Part shown: one piece after another, positions 1 through 7,242 of the stretch
Layout of the letters: the number at the start of each line of letters is the position of its first letter
Numbering within the stretch: the first letter of the stretch is position 1
Program-made: the position numbers and the translations under genes
The notes under the pieces: model-generated
What the model saw: the letters and a program-made list of their open reading frames with translations, nothing else
What the model was told of the DNA's origin: nothing
The model's database searches: none
Origin: Clostridiales bacterium
GTDB taxonomy: Bacteria > Bacillota > Clostridia > Christensenellales > Christensenellaceae
Assembly (NCBI GenBank): GCA_003343685.1
Contig: QAKS01000115.1
Coordinates: 1 to 8,487, forward strand
DNA length: 8,487 nucleotides
Direction: 5' to 3'

Positions 1-13
1 AAACGCGGCAATG

Positions 14-45
14 TGTCAAAAAAGGCGCTCGCGCCTTTTTTGACA
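14..45 (-). terminator. Intrinsic terminator of the leftward cluster (works on both strands)
   Basis: Perfect inverted repeat: arms 14-28 and 31-45 (15 bp each) separated by two bases. The GC core GGCGC/GCGCC is flanked by an A6 tract on one side and a T6 tract on the other, so a transcript from either strand gives a GC stem followed by U residues. It lies about 60 nt past the stop codon of the surface-protein gene. It probably ends the leftward transcript and could also stop a convergent transcript from outside the window. Confidence 0.85.
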
Positions 46-50
46 AGCTG

Positions 51-77
51 AAGACGCACCTAAAATCGGTGCGTCTT
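51..77 (-). terminator. Second hairpin downstream of the surface-protein gene
   Basis: Perfect 10-bp inverted repeat (51-60 AAGACGCACC and 68-77 GGTGCGTCTT) with a 7-nt loop. A T-rich run (78-86) follows on the plus strand. Read on the minus strand it comes first after the stop codon at 104-106 and has no T-run behind it, so there it acts more as a 3'-end stem or a helper to the hairpin at 14-45. On the plus strand it would itself be a passable terminator. Function is inferred from structure only. Confidence 0.6.
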
Positions 78-103
78 ATTATTTTTATGCTGTTTCGTCA
101 GTT

Positions 104-1960
104 TTAGAACATATTCCGGTCGTCAAAATCCGGTTCCTCCGGCTCCACCAGCTTCGGTTCGGGCTTTGTCCTGTGGATCGGCTTGGCCTCTATGGCGGCA
201 TCCGTCTCGTCCTCGAGAACAGGACCGCTCTGGGGTTCTTCCTCTCTGGGGGCGATTTCCACATCCTCCATATCAATCCTCTGAGGTCTCTGCGTTCTTC
301 CTTCAGCCAGCATTTCGTCCAGCATTCTCGCCTCACGCTCGTCCTCTTCATCCAGATAGGGGGAAACTCCGGCTTCCGGTCTCTCCCGTGGCTGCCGCTG
401 TGCGCGGCCCGCAATAATCCTCTGCTCTTCTTCCTCTCCGTCAAAATACGGGTTTCCGTTTGCCGCAGCTGCCTTCTTCTTTTTGCCCTTCTTCACAAAT
501 ACGATAAGCAGTACTATTGTAGCAATAATCAGAATAACCAGTATGGCAGCGATGATGAGAATGGTGCCAAGTGACGTAAACGTTCCGCCCGCCGCAGGCT
601 CGTCTCCCGTTCCAACCGTAACAGCCGCGCTCTTCGCCGTAATCTGAGCGCCGTCCGGCGCTGTGGCTACCACCTTAAACACATATGTGGCTGAATCGGT
701 ATAAGCCTGTTCATATACTACAGTCGTAGTGCCGGGCTGCAGCGTCGAGATGGTTTCAATATTGCCGAGAATACTCTCCGAAACAACTGCATTTGAATAG
801 TTCTCCTGCGTACCGTTTGTGATGGCAATATTGAAGGACATCAACTTTTCCTCCTTCAGCTTTGCCTCATCCACAGTCACATTTACGGTCACACCCGCGC
901 TGTAATCTACAGCCGGCGTAGGCGACGGCGTAGGCTCCGCCTCGTTTATCGTCATCGTAACAATATTGGAATTGTATGTCGTCGTATTTCCGTTGCCATC
1001 GTCCGCCTTTGCATAAAAAACTATTTCTCCGCTGGCAGCAGGCGTAATAGTCGCCTTGGCTGTCATGGAATCGCCCTTGTCAAGGGAAGCCGAAGGCAGC
1101 ACTACTTTATTGTCACTGTTGTCGTACAGAACAATATTTTTCAGGTTTGTATTTCCGGTATTTTTGAGAGTCACGTCCACCTCTGTGCTCTCGCCCGCCG
1201 TCAGCGTGGTAGACTGTGGCGAAATTTTCACGTCAAGCACGGCGTCTGTTACCTTCACCGTGATCTTGTTCATCTTCTCCGTATAGTTTTTGTTGTTGGC
1301 AGTATACGTAATCGTAGGCGTGATCTCCATATCCTTTACGACCTCGCCTGTATACGTCACCAGCTTGGACTTTCCGGAATCCAACGAAAAGGACTCGATG
1401 ACTTTTCCGCCATTGAGATTGCTTGCCTTAATCTGGCAGTTTTCGACCTTTACATTTCCCTTGTTCTCTATGGCAAAAGAGAATGTCACATCCGTATTTT
1501 TGGCTACAGCCGTCTTATCGGCGGACGCCGTCATCGCCAGGGACACTTTTCCGGCTGTGGCGCTTGCTTTCGCTCCGCTACCCTTTCCGACGTTGAAGGA
1601 ACTGCTGGCTTTTTTTGTCGTCCCGTCAACCGAGTAGGACAACTCAACCTTAATGTCCGTGCCGAGCTTCTTCGTCGATATCTTATAGCTGTCGTTGGTA
1701 TACTCAGATGTCTCATAAGCGCCCAGGCTTCCAATATCCTTCACCTGCTTGCCGTCAACCGACAGTATGGCATTTGTGATATCCGCGTCGTTATTGGATA
1801 CTGTAATGGACAGACTGACCGATCCGCTGGAATCCAGCTCTGTCGGAGAGTAATCTATCTCAATATCCGGCGCACTGGCGGCGGCAGCCGTCACCGGGAA
1901 CATCACCAGTCCCGTCATTATCAGCATTACCGCAAGCACGATAGGCAGAATCCTTTTCAC
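104..1960 (-). CDS. Secreted, membrane-anchored protein with four Ig-like/CARDB-like repeats and an acidic cytoplasmic tail
   Basis: Predicted cell-surface protein of 618 aa from a GTG start at 1960; specific ligand or partner unknown. Numbering below is from the upstream ATG at 1987 (subtract 9 for the GTG start). Residues 11-38 form a signal peptide (KR, hydrophobic core, AAAASA cleavage region). Four beta-rich repeats of about 95 aa follow (near 41-134, 147-248, 250-347, 361-458), with CARDB-like turn motifs such as IENKGN and LKNTGN. A Pro/Thr linker (EPTPSPTP, 351-358) separates repeats 3 and 4. A single transmembrane helix (about 474-498) is followed by a KKGKKKK stop-transfer sequence (499-505), then a tail of about 120 aa rich in Glu, Pro and Arg. 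Topology is therefore repeats outside, tail inside. GTG is preferred because AGGAGG (1970-1975) sits 9 nt upstream of it, inside the longer reading frame, and the promoter at 1991-2019 would start RNA close to 1984. Last gene of the leftward cluster. The architecture is clear; the function is not. Confidence 0.8.
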   Translation of the reverse strand: MKRILPIVLAVMLIMTGLVMFPVTAAAASAPDIEIDYSPTELDSSGSVSLSITVSNNDADITNAILSVDGKQVKDIGSLGAYETSEYTNDSYKISTKKLGTDIKVELSYSVDGTTKKASSSFNVGKGSGAKASATAGKVSLAMTASADKTAVAKNTDVTFSFAIENKGNVKVENCQIKASNLNGGKVIESFSLDSGKSKLVTYTGEVVKDMEITPTITYTANNKNYTEKMNKITVKVTDAVLDVKISPQSTTLTAGESTEVDVTLKNTGNTNLKNIVLYDNSDNKVVLPSASLDKGDSMTAKATITPAASGEIVFYAKADDGNGNTTTYNSNIVTMTINEAEPTPSPTPAVDYSAGVTVNVTVDEAKLKEEKLMSFNIAITNGTQENYSNAVVSESILGNIETISTLQPGTTTVVYEQAYTDSATYVFKVVATAPDGAQITAKSAAVTVGTGDEPAAGGTFTSLGTILIIAAILVILIIATIVLLIVFVKKGKKKKAAAANGNPYFDGEEEEQRIIAGRAQRQPRERPEAGVSPYLDEEDEREARMLDEMLAEGRTQRPQRIDMEDVEIAPREEEPQSGPVLEDETDAAIEAKPIHRTKPEPKLVEPEEPDFDDRNMF

Positions 1961-1969
1961 TTTACAAAA

Positions 1970-1975
1970 CCTCCT
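1970..1975 (-). promoter_or_regulatory. Shine-Dalgarno AGGAGG that fixes the GTG start at 1960
   Basis: A perfect AGGAGG lies 9 nt before GTG (1960-1958). No comparable site precedes the ATG at 1985-1987, and translation from that ATG would run through this site. This supports the GTG start and a normal signal peptide beginning VKRILPIVLAV. Confidence 0.85.
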
Positions 1976-1990
1976 AAAATTTCTCATGCT

Positions 1991-2019
1991 ATTCTATACT
2001 AACATTGTTTTATTGTCAA
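1991..2019 (-). promoter_or_regulatory. Promoter of the surface-protein gene, overlapping the ilvE stop codon
   Basis: On the minus strand there is a perfect -35 box TTGACA (2019-2014), a 17-nt spacer and a -10 box TAGAAT (1996-1991, 5 of 6 to consensus). The predicted start of RNA is near 1984, giving a leader of about 24 nt to the GTG start. The TGA inside TTGACA (2018-2016) is the ilvE stop codon. The gene can therefore be expressed apart from the upstream cluster; no terminator separates it from ilvE, so read-through is also possible. Confidence 0.8.
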
Positions 2020-3083
2020 ATTTTCAGCTCATGTACCCATCCATGAGGATCTTCGATACGGCCATACTGAATTCCCGTCAGCGTATCGTACAGCTTCTGT
2101 GTCAGCTCGCCCATGCCGCCGCCGTTGACAATAATCTCCTTTTCCTCCCAAATAAGAGAGCCGACCGGGCTGACAACTGCTGCCGTACCTGTCCCGAACG
2201 CTTCCTCCAGCTTACCGTTCTGCGACGCCTCATAAATCTCCTCCATGGAAAGTTTACGCTCAGTCACCGGAACGCCCATATCCTTGCACAGCTGGATGAT
2301 GGAGTCTCTGGTGATACCGGGCAGAATGCTCCCTGCCAACGGCGGCGTAATTACCTCCCCGTCTATCTTGAAGAACATGTTCATGGAGCCAACCTCTTCC
2401 ACATATTTGTTCTCTTTCCCATCCAGCCACAAAACTTGGGCATAGCCCTTTTCATGCGCCTTTTCTCCTGCCAGCAGACTGGCCGCATAGTTCCCGCCTG
2501 TCTTATAATGGCCCGTACCGCCCTTGACTGCACGAACGTATTTACTCTCTACATATATTGTCACAGGAGCCAAACCGCTCTCATAATATGCTCCCACCGG
2601 CGACAGAATGATATAGAGCATGTAATCCTTCGCTGCCGCCACGCCGATAAACGGATCGATGCCGATATAAGTCGGTCTGATATACAGCGAGGTACCCGGT
2701 GCTGACGGGATCCAGTCCTTCTCCGTTTTTATCAGCTCATACAGAGAATTCAGAACAAACTCTTCGTCAAACGGCGCCATGCAGATACGGCCAGCCGACG
2801 TCTGCATCCTCCTGATATTGTCCCATGGGCGGAACATAAGGATCCTTCCGTCATCGGCGCGATATGCCTTCATTCCCTCAAACACTTCCTGCGCATAGTG
2901 AAAAACCAGCGCGGCGGGAGACAGCTCAAGATTCCCGTAAGGCTCTATTTTAGCAGACTGCCAGCCGTCCTTGTCCCTCTTCATCATGAACATATAGTCC
3001 GTGAATATTCGTCCGAAACCCAGCTTTGTCTCGTCCTTAGGCTTCTCCTTCAATACGTCTCTCTTCACGAATTCCAGTTTCAT
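2016..3083 (-). CDS. ilvE: Branched-chain amino acid aminotransferase
   Basis: PLP-dependent fold-type IV transaminase that interconverts leucine, isoleucine and valine with their 2-oxo acids using 2-oxoglutarate/glutamate; cytoplasmic. At 355 aa it has the length of the Bacillus/eukaryotic-type BCATs rather than the shorter E. coli IlvE. Family motifs seen: HYAQEVFEGMKAYR (62-75), FRPWDNIRRM (84-93), the catalytic lysine in GHYKTGGNYA (Lys194), EVGSMNMFF (230-238, with the Glu that contacts the cofactor ring) and LPGITRDSI (254-262), plus EAFGTGTAAVVSPVG near 294-308. The start at 3083 is supported by AAGGAG (3094-3099) with a 10-nt spacer. It lies 19 nt after the YigZ-family stop codon, so the two are very likely co-transcribed. 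Its stop codon doubles as part of the next gene's promoter. Confidence 0.95.
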   Translation of the reverse strand: MKLEFVKRDVLKEKPKDETKLGFGRIFTDYMFMMKRDKDGWQSAKIEPYGNLELSPAALVFHYAQEVFEGMKAYRADDGRILMFRPWDNIRRMQTSAGRICMAPFDEEFVLNSLYELIKTEKDWIPSAPGTSLYIRPTYIGIDPFIGVAAAKDYMLYIILSPVGAYYESGLAPVTIYVESKYVRAVKGGTGHYKTGGNYAASLLAGEKAHEKGYAQVLWLDGKENKYVEEVGSMNMFFKIDGEVITPPLAGSILPGITRDSIIQLCKDMGVPVTERKLSMEEIYEASQNGKLEEAFGTGTAAVVSPVGSLIWEEKEIIVNGGGMGELTQKLYDTLTGIQYGRIEDPHGWVHELKI

Positions 3084-3102
3084 CTTTCATCAGCTCCTTA
3101 TT

Positions 3103-3735
3103 TCAAATAATTTTTGTCTCTATATACTGTTCGCCGGCCTTCCGGGGAACGACTGCTCCCGCGGACAATTCAGACATTGTCTTTAAAAAGCGGCCTTCGC
3201 GCCCCTTAGGTACAGTCACACATACCTTGACCACATCGCTGTATTCAACGCCGCCTATTGCAAAGCCCTCTCCGCTTATGACAGCCTCCGCCCTTCCCCA
3301 CAGCGTATAGGGCAACTCCATGGAGAACACCAGCGCGGGAGAGCGCCTGACTTTTCCTGCCGCGGCCACAGCCTCGCTGACGCTTTTCGTATACGCCCTC
3401 ACCAATCCGCCCGCTCCCAGCAGTACGCCGCCGAAGTAGCGGGTCACAATCGCCAACACGTCTGTCAGCCCACTCATCTTCAACGCCTCCAGCATGGGAA
3501 CCCCTGCCGTACCCTGAGGCTCGCCGTCGTCGCTCATACGCATAAACTCCCGCTGTTTGCCTATCACCATGGCATAGCAGTTGTGCGTGGCGTCCCAACA
3601 CTCTTTTTTGTTGGCCTCAATAATCTCCTTCGCTTCCTGCTCGGTCTCCACGTGCCACAGCTTCCCGATGAATCTTGACTTTTTGATCACCAGCTCCGCT
3701 TCAGCATAGCCCGTCGCTGTAGAATGCTCCGTCAT
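3103..3735 (-). CDS. yigZ: YigZ/IMPACT-family protein (UPF0029)
   Basis: Cytoplasmic protein of 210 aa, the usual size of the family (E. coli YigZ, B. subtilis YvyE). The N-terminal IMPACT domain (about 15-125) carries the conserved blocks KSRFIG (19-24), DATHNCYA (48-55), [15 protein letters not shown] (68-82) and [20 protein letters not shown] (97-116). The C-terminal ferredoxin-like DUF1949 domain covers about 135-205. The eukaryotic relative IMPACT acts in GCN2/translation control; the bacterial role is poorly defined, so only the family is asserted. The ATG at 3735 overlaps the tyrS stop codon as ATGA (3732-3735), and only a tightly spaced AAGG precedes it. Translation is probably coupled to tyrS by termination and re-initiation. 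This places a translation-linked protein directly with a tRNA synthetase. Confidence 0.92.
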   Translation of the reverse strand: MTEHSTATGYAEAELVIKKSRFIGKLWHVETEQEAKEIIEANKKECWDATHNCYAMVIGKQREFMRMSDDGEPQGTAGVPMLEALKMSGLTDVLAIVTRYFGGVLLGAGGLVRAYTKSVSEAVAAAGKVRRSPALVFSMELPYTLWGRAEAVISGEGFAIGGVEYSDVVKVCVTVPKGREGRFLKTMSELSAGAVVPRKAGEQYIETKII

Positions 3736-4955
3736 TTCCTTACAATCTTGTAGAATACCTTTTTCCCCTTCTTCAGCATGGCCTCGCCGCCGTCAAAGTC
3801 GCTGTCCTGCAGCTCATAAAACTCGTCGGTCACCTTTTTTCCGTTGAGCGTCACGCCGCCGCCCTTGATGAGCTTTCTCCCCTCGCCGCGGGATTTCGTA
3901 AGTCCCAGCAGGATCATCATGTCGATCACCTTCGCGTTTTTCTTCAACTCGTCCTCGCCGAGCTCCCGCGTCGGTACGGAGCCGCCCTCCGCCGCGCCTG
4001 CAAACAGAGCGCGCGCCGCCTGCTGCGCCTTGTTCGCCTCTTCCTCCCCGTGTACCTGCTTCGTAATCTCAAAGGCCAGAACTTCCTTCGCCCGGTTGAT
4101 CTCCTGATCCTTCAACCCTCCCAGTCTCTTCACCTCGTCCATAGGCAGGAATGTCAGAAGCGCCAAACATTTCTCCACGTCTGCATCGTCTACATTTCTC
4201 CAGTACTGATAAAAATCATAAGGAGAGGTCTTTTCCGCGTCAAGCCAAAGCGCGCCGCCTTCGGTTTTTCCCATCTTCTTGCCGTCGCTCTTTAAAAGCA
4301 GCGTAAACGTCAGTCCAAATGCCTCTGCCTGTTCCTTTCTTCTGATCAGATCAGCGCCGCCGAGAATATTGCTCCACTGATCGTCTCCGCCCATCTCCAG
4401 CTTGCAGCCATACCGACGGTACAGCTCCAAGAAGTCGTAACTCTGCATCAACATATAGTTAAATTCCAGGAATGTCAGCCCTTTTTCAAGCCTTCTTTTA
4501 TAGCATTCCGCCGTCAACATCCTGTTTACCGAGAAATGAGCGCCGATCTCCCGCAGAAATGAGATATAATTCAAATCCCTCAGCCAGTCGGCGTTGTCCA
4601 CCATAATGGCCTTGTCGTCGGCAAAATCCAAAAAACGACCTATCTGCTTTCTAAACTGCGCCACATTGTGGTCGATGGTCTCCGTAGTCATCATCTTTCG
4701 CATGTCCGTCTTGCCGCTCGGGTCTCCGATCATTCCGGTTCCGCCGCCTAGAAGTACAATGGGTCTGTGTCCACACCGCTGCATGTGCGCCATAGCCATC
4801 AGCGCCACAAAATGCCCCACATGCAGGCTGTCCGCAGTCGGGTCAAAGCCAATATAAAAGGAAACAGGCTCCTTTCCTAAAAGCTCGCGCAGCCCTTCGT
4901 GGGTCGTCTGTTTAATAAATCCTCTTTCTTCCAGTATATCGTATGCGTTTTTCAT
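3732..4955 (-). CDS. tyrS: Tyrosyl-tRNA synthetase
   Basis: Charges tRNA-Tyr with tyrosine at the expense of ATP; cytoplasmic, essential, class I synthetase. From the start at 4955 it is 407 aa, close to the roughly 420 aa of bacterial TyrRS. Seen in order: [15 protein letters not shown] (34-48) with the HIGH-type signature HVGH at 45-48; the tyrosine pocket YMLMQSYD (Tyr167, Gln171, Asp174) and GGDDQW with Gln193; KMGKT (227-231) as the KMSKS loop; and a C-terminal S4 RNA-binding domain (about 343-405, with [20 protein letters not shown]). These match the spacing of Bacillus TyrRS. The reading frame runs on upstream to an ATG at 5126 (57 more codons), but that stretch is basic, low in family resemblance and follows no TyrRS pattern. 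[12 protein letters not shown] at 4955, with AAGGAA (4968-4973) 12 nt upstream, is the typical N-terminus. Second gene of the leftward cluster; overlaps yigZ by 4 bp. Confidence 0.95.
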   Translation of the reverse strand: MKNAYDILEERGFIKQTTHEGLRELLGKEPVSFYIGFDPTADSLHVGHFVALMAMAHMQRCGHRPIVLLGGGTGMIGDPSGKTDMRKMMTTETIDHNVAQFRKQIGRFLDFADDKAIMVDNADWLRDLNYISFLREIGAHFSVNRMLTAECYKRRLEKGLTFLEFNYMLMQSYDFLELYRRYGCKLEMGGDDQWSNILGGADLIRRKEQAEAFGLTFTLLLKSDGKKMGKTEGGALWLDAEKTSPYDFYQYWRNVDDADVEKCLALLTFLPMDEVKRLGGLKDQEINRAKEVLAFEITKQVHGEEEANKAQQAARALFAGAAEGGSVPTRELGEDELKKNAKVIDMMILLGLTKSRGEGRKLIKGGGVTLNGKKVTDEFYELQDSDFDGGEAMLKKGKKVFYKIVRK

Positions 4956-5146
4956 ATGTTCTCTTTCTTCCTTACTCGCTGTATTTCGTTTTCTTTGCTT
5001 TTGCGTCTTGTCTGCTGTCCTCGGGTCTGCGAGGTTCCGCATATCACCTTCGCATCGGCGGTTCAGCTTACAAGTCCCCACGCCGGCAAAAGCCCTTGTA
5101 TCCTTCGCTTTAAAAAACTCATCCATTCCCTCCGAAAACTTCCGGT
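4956..5146 (-). other. tyrS leader region with strong SD, two nearby ATGs and small hairpins
   Basis: About 190 nt between the aminotransferase stop (5147-5149) and the tyrS start. It has a strong GGAGGG (5128-5133) but the tyrS ATG is far away. Two ATGs follow that SD. The one at 5126 (2-nt spacer, too close) is in frame with tyrS. The one at 5122 (6-nt spacer, good) opens a 19-codon ORF ending in TGA at 5063-5065. Two inverted repeats can be seen: TACAAG/CTTGTA (5095-5100 and 5069-5074) and CCTCG/CGAGG (5030-5034 and 5019-5023). Neither is followed by a T-run and there is no T-box core sequence, so no known riboregulator is assigned. A translated leader or a decayed gene remnant are both possible. 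Confidence 0.4.
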
Positions 5147-6316
5147 CTATCTGAACACCGTTCCCAGCGTCTCCATCCCTTTTGTGATTTTGTCCTCGTC
5201 CACCATCGTGAAGTTCAGGCGCAGCGTATTGTGGTGTCCTCCCTCCGCATAGAAGTGCGTCCCGGGAACGTACGCCACCTTTTTCTCCACAGCTGTTTTA
5301 AAAGCCTCCGTCGCATTATACTGCTCCGGCAACTCTGCCCAGATAAACATGCCGCCCTCGGCTTTGATCACGTTCGTCCCCTCCGGCAGGAATTTTTTCG
5401 CCAGCTCATACATCAATTTCGCCTTCTTTGCATAATAGCTGCACTTTGCGTCAATTCCTTCCTTATAATAGCCCCGCGCAATATAACGGGCGACCATTTC
5501 CTGCGTCAGGTTGGAGGTGTGGCAGTCCTGTCCCTGCTTTCCCATGTTGAACTTTCGGATCACCTCCGCCGGACCGTACGCCGCGCCGACGCGCATACCC
5601 GGAGAGATTGTCTTGGAAAAACTCATCAGCTTTACCACACTGCCGTATTTATCAAAGGATTTCATAGACGGCTGCGGTTTTCCTTCATAGCGCAGCGCGC
5701 CATAGGGATCGTCCTCCAGCACCATTACACCGTGCTTCGCGCAGGTTTCAACAATAGCCTGCCGCCTTTCTCCGCTCGTCGTCCGTCCGGACGGATTTTG
5801 GAACGTCGGGATAATATACAGATATTTCGGCGTATTCTCTTTAATCTTCCTTTCCAGATCCGCGATCACAATCCCCTCGCCGTCCGTCTCCACGCCGACG
5901 GGAGTGCCCCCATACAGGCGCATCGTCTGGAGTGCGCCGAGGAACGTGGGCGATTCCACCAGAACCCTGTCTCCTTCGTTGAGCATGGCCTTAGCCATCA
6001 GGTCAATTCCCTGAGACGATCCCGACAAAATAATTACCTCGCCCGGCTCCGGCTTCGTCCCCTCTTCGGCAAACAGCTCTGTGACCGTCTCAATCATGCT
6101 CTTTCTGCCTGCCGTATCGCCGTATTGCAGCAGTACATCTCCCATCTCCAGAAGGACTTCTTTGCTGATATCGGCCATTTGTTCTCTCGGGAACGTCGCC
6201 GGCGACGGATTTCCTCCCGCAAAAGAGATAATTTCCGGATCCGACAGAAGAGAAAAAATCTGCCGGATCGCGCTTCCCGTTATGCCGTTATATTTCTCAG
6301 AAAATGAATACTCCAT
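5147..6316 (-). CDS. PLP-dependent class I/II aminotransferase (2-aminoadipate/aromatic aminotransferase-like)
   Basis: Fold-type I transaminase of 389 aa, resembling the LysN / kynurenine aminotransferase II branch and the catalytic half of MocR regulators, but without a DNA-binding domain. Seen: [13 protein letters not shown] (31-43), QYGDTAG (64-70), GSSQGIDL (99-106), NPSG (174-177), [10 protein letters not shown] (201-210, with Asp202 and Tyr205 for the cofactor), [13 protein letters not shown] (232-244, PLP-binding Lys235) and LRLNF (365-369, substrate-carboxylate Arg366). Substrate cannot be read from sequence; 2-oxoglutarate as acceptor and an aromatic, aminoadipate or branched donor are plausible. 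Sharing a cluster with tyrS and ilvE gives weak support for aromatic or branched substrates. The start at 6316 is chosen over 6331 because GAGGTG (6324-6329) lies 7 nt upstream of it and overlaps the earlier ATG. First gene of the leftward cluster, just behind the promoter at 6361-6389. Confidence 0.9.
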   Translation of the reverse strand: MEYSFSEKYNGITGSAIRQIFSLLSDPEIISFAGGNPSPATFPREQMADISKEVLLEMGDVLLQYGDTAGRKSMIETVTELFAEEGTKPEPGEVIILSGSSQGIDLMAKAMLNEGDRVLVESPTFLGALQTMRLYGGTPVGVETDGEGIVIADLERKIKENTPKYLYIIPTFQNPSGRTTSGERRQAIVETCAKHGVMVLEDDPYGALRYEGKPQPSMKSFDKYGSVVKLMSFSKTISPGMRVGAAYGPAEVIRKFNMGKQGQDCHTSNLTQEMVARYIARGYYKEGIDAKCSYYAKKAKLMYELAKKFLPEGTNVIKAEGGMFIWAELPEQYNATEAFKTAVEKKVAYVPGTHFYAEGGHHNTLRLNFTMVDEDKITKGMETLGTVFR

Positions 6317-6323
6317 TCGAATA

Positions 6324-6329
6324 CACCTC
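6324..6329 (-). promoter_or_regulatory. Shine-Dalgarno GAGGTG that fixes the aminotransferase start
   Basis: GAGGTG with a 7-nt spacer to ATG 6316-6314. The in-frame ATG at 6331 overlaps this site and has no good ribosome binding site of its own, so the shorter protein (389 rather than 394 aa) is preferred. Confidence 0.75.
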
Positions 6330-6360
6330 ATTCCAGCAATAAATAATTGTACGAATATAT

Positions 6361-6389
6361 ATTATATATCTATTTTTATGCCTTATCAA
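6361..6389 (-). promoter_or_regulatory. Promoter of the leftward cluster
   Basis: On the minus strand, TTGATA (6389-6384, 5 of 6 to consensus), a 17-nt spacer and a perfect TATAAT (6366-6361). Predicted RNA start near 6354, about 38 nt before the aminotransferase ATG. It probably drives the aminotransferase, tyrS, yigZ and ilvE, since no intrinsic terminator is seen between them. Confidence 0.8.
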
Positions 6390-6449
6390 GAAAAAACGAC
6401 TATAATGAAAACTTTTTATGATAAATTTGCAGATTGTTTCATTTTTCAC

Positions 6450-6478
6450 TTTTCACGAGAGGTCTTTGCTGTTATAAT
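6450..6478 (+). promoter_or_regulatory. Promoter of the NifU-like/GGGtGRT operon
   Basis: A perfect -10 TATAAT (6473-6478), with TTTTCA (6450-6455, 4 of 6) 17 nt upstream. RNA would begin near 6485, about 53 nt before the ATG at 6538. The -35 area consists of two tandem TTTTCAC units (6443-6449, 6450-6456). The modest -35 box, strong -10 box and adjoining dyad suggest a regulated promoter (inference). Confidence 0.7.
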
Positions 6479-6496
6479 AAACTTGTTTAAGTTTAT
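6477..6496 (+). promoter_or_regulatory. Dyad at the rightward transcription start (candidate operator)
   Basis: Inverted repeat with 8-bp arms ATAAACTT (6477-6484) and AAGTTTAT (6489-6496) around GTTT. It overlaps the end of the -10 box and the predicted RNA start, a position where a bound repressor would block transcription. The repressor is unidentified, and the AT-rich setting makes chance dyads easier. Confidence 0.4.
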
Positions 6497-6521
6497 ATTG
6501 TATGATAACATTTATACGTTT

Positions 6522-6528
6522 AAGGAGG
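6522..6528 (+). promoter_or_regulatory. Shine-Dalgarno AAGGAGG that fixes the NifU-like start
   Basis: A full AAGGAGG with a 9-nt spacer to ATG 6538-6540. It lies inside the reading frame opened by the ATG at 6502, so the 12 extra codons are unlikely to be translated. Confidence 0.85.
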
Positions 6529-6537
6529 ATCTATTCG

Positions 6538-7230
6538 ATGCAATTTTCCAGAGAAGTGGAAGAGATGGTATGCGTGAAGAAGGGCCCCAAGCACGGTCCC
6601 GCTCCGATACCCGAAGAAGGCAAATGGGTGCAGTCCAAAGAGATCAAGGACATCTCCGGTCTGACCCACGGCGTAGGCTGGTGCGCTCCTCAGCAGGGTG
6701 CATGTAAGCTGACGCTGAACGTCAAAGACGGCATCATTCAGGAGGCGCTCATCGAGACGCTGGGCTGCTCCGGCATGACGCATTCCGCAGCAATGGCGGC
6801 GGAAATTCTTACAGGAAAAACGCTTCTCGAGGCGCTCAATACCGACCTCGTATGCGACGCCATCAATACCGCCATGAGGGAGCTGTTCCTTCAGATCGCT
6901 TATGGACGCACACAGACGGCGTTCTCCGAGAACGGCCTGCCCGTCGGCGCCGGTCTTGAAGATCTCGGCAAGGGTCTTCGCTCTCAGGTGGGTACCATGT
7001 ACGGTACGAACGAAAAGGGCGTTCGTTATCTGGAGATGGCCGAGGGCTACTGCCTCGAAATGGCTCTCGACAAGGATGACCAGGTGATCGGCTATAAATT
7101 CGTCCACCTTGGCAAGATGATGGAAGCGATCCGCGGCGGCATGGATCCCCGTGAAGCTTATGAGAAAAACATCGGAACATACGGCCGCTACGACGACGCC
7201 GTAAAATACATCGACCCGAGGAAGCAATAA
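6538..7230 (+). CDS. NifU/IscU-like iron-sulfur scaffold-family protein
   Basis: Protein of 230 aa. Residues about 55-120 follow the NifU N-terminal/IscU pattern: KLTLNVKDGIIQEALIETLGC (57-77) then SGMTHSAAMAAEILTGKTLLEAL (78-100), like the IscU block leading to its GCGSAIASSS cysteine. Cys77 matches the central IscU ligand. Cys106 could be the third ligand and Cys49 or Cys56 (CX6C) the first; Cys12 and Cys172 also occur. The exact alignment of the first cysteine is not clean. A C-terminal region of about 100 aa (GLPVGAG, GTMYGTNEKGVRYLEMAEGYC, ending YIDPRKQ) is absent from classical IscU. A role in binding or passing an Fe-S cluster is inferred from fold only; no cysteine desulfurase gene is nearby. 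The start at 6538 is chosen because AAGGAGG (6522-6528) lies 9 nt upstream; the in-frame ATG at 6502 has no such site. Co-transcribed with the next gene, 12 nt downstream. Confidence 0.85.
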   Translation: MQFSREVEEMVCVKKGPKHGPAPIPEEGKWVQSKEIKDISGLTHGVGWCAPQQGACKLTLNVKDGIIQEALIETLGCSGMTHSAAMAAEILTGKTLLEALNTDLVCDAINTAMRELFLQIAYGRTQTAFSENGLPVGAGLEDLGKGLRSQVGTMYGTNEKGVRYLEMAEGYCLEMALDKDDQVIGYKFVHLGKMMEAIRGGMDPREAYEKNIGTYGRYDDAVKYIDPRKQ

Positions 7231-7242
7231 GGAGGTTTCGAC

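Noticed and set aside
1986..2705. Plus-strand ORF of 239 codons opposite ilvE
   Set aside because: Antisense shadow; ilvE has all family motifs on the other strand.
4956..5126. 57-codon N-terminal extension of tyrS from ATG 5126
   Set aside because: Only 2 nt from its SD, basic low-complexity sequence, and the typical TyrRS N-terminus starts at 4955. Kept only as part of the leader question.
4956..5146. T-box riboswitch upstream of tyrS
   Set aside because: No GGTGG-ACCGCG T-box core and no terminator with a T-run; the hairpins present are short.
5231..6307. Long plus-strand ORF of 358 codons opposite the aminotransferase
   Set aside because: Antisense shadow of a clear PLP enzyme; the translation is rich in Arg/His/Leu with no domain and has no good SD or promoter.
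6401..6406. Additional plus-strand TATAAT
   Set aside because: No acceptable -35 box 16-18 nt upstream; expected by chance in this AT-rich intergenic stretch.
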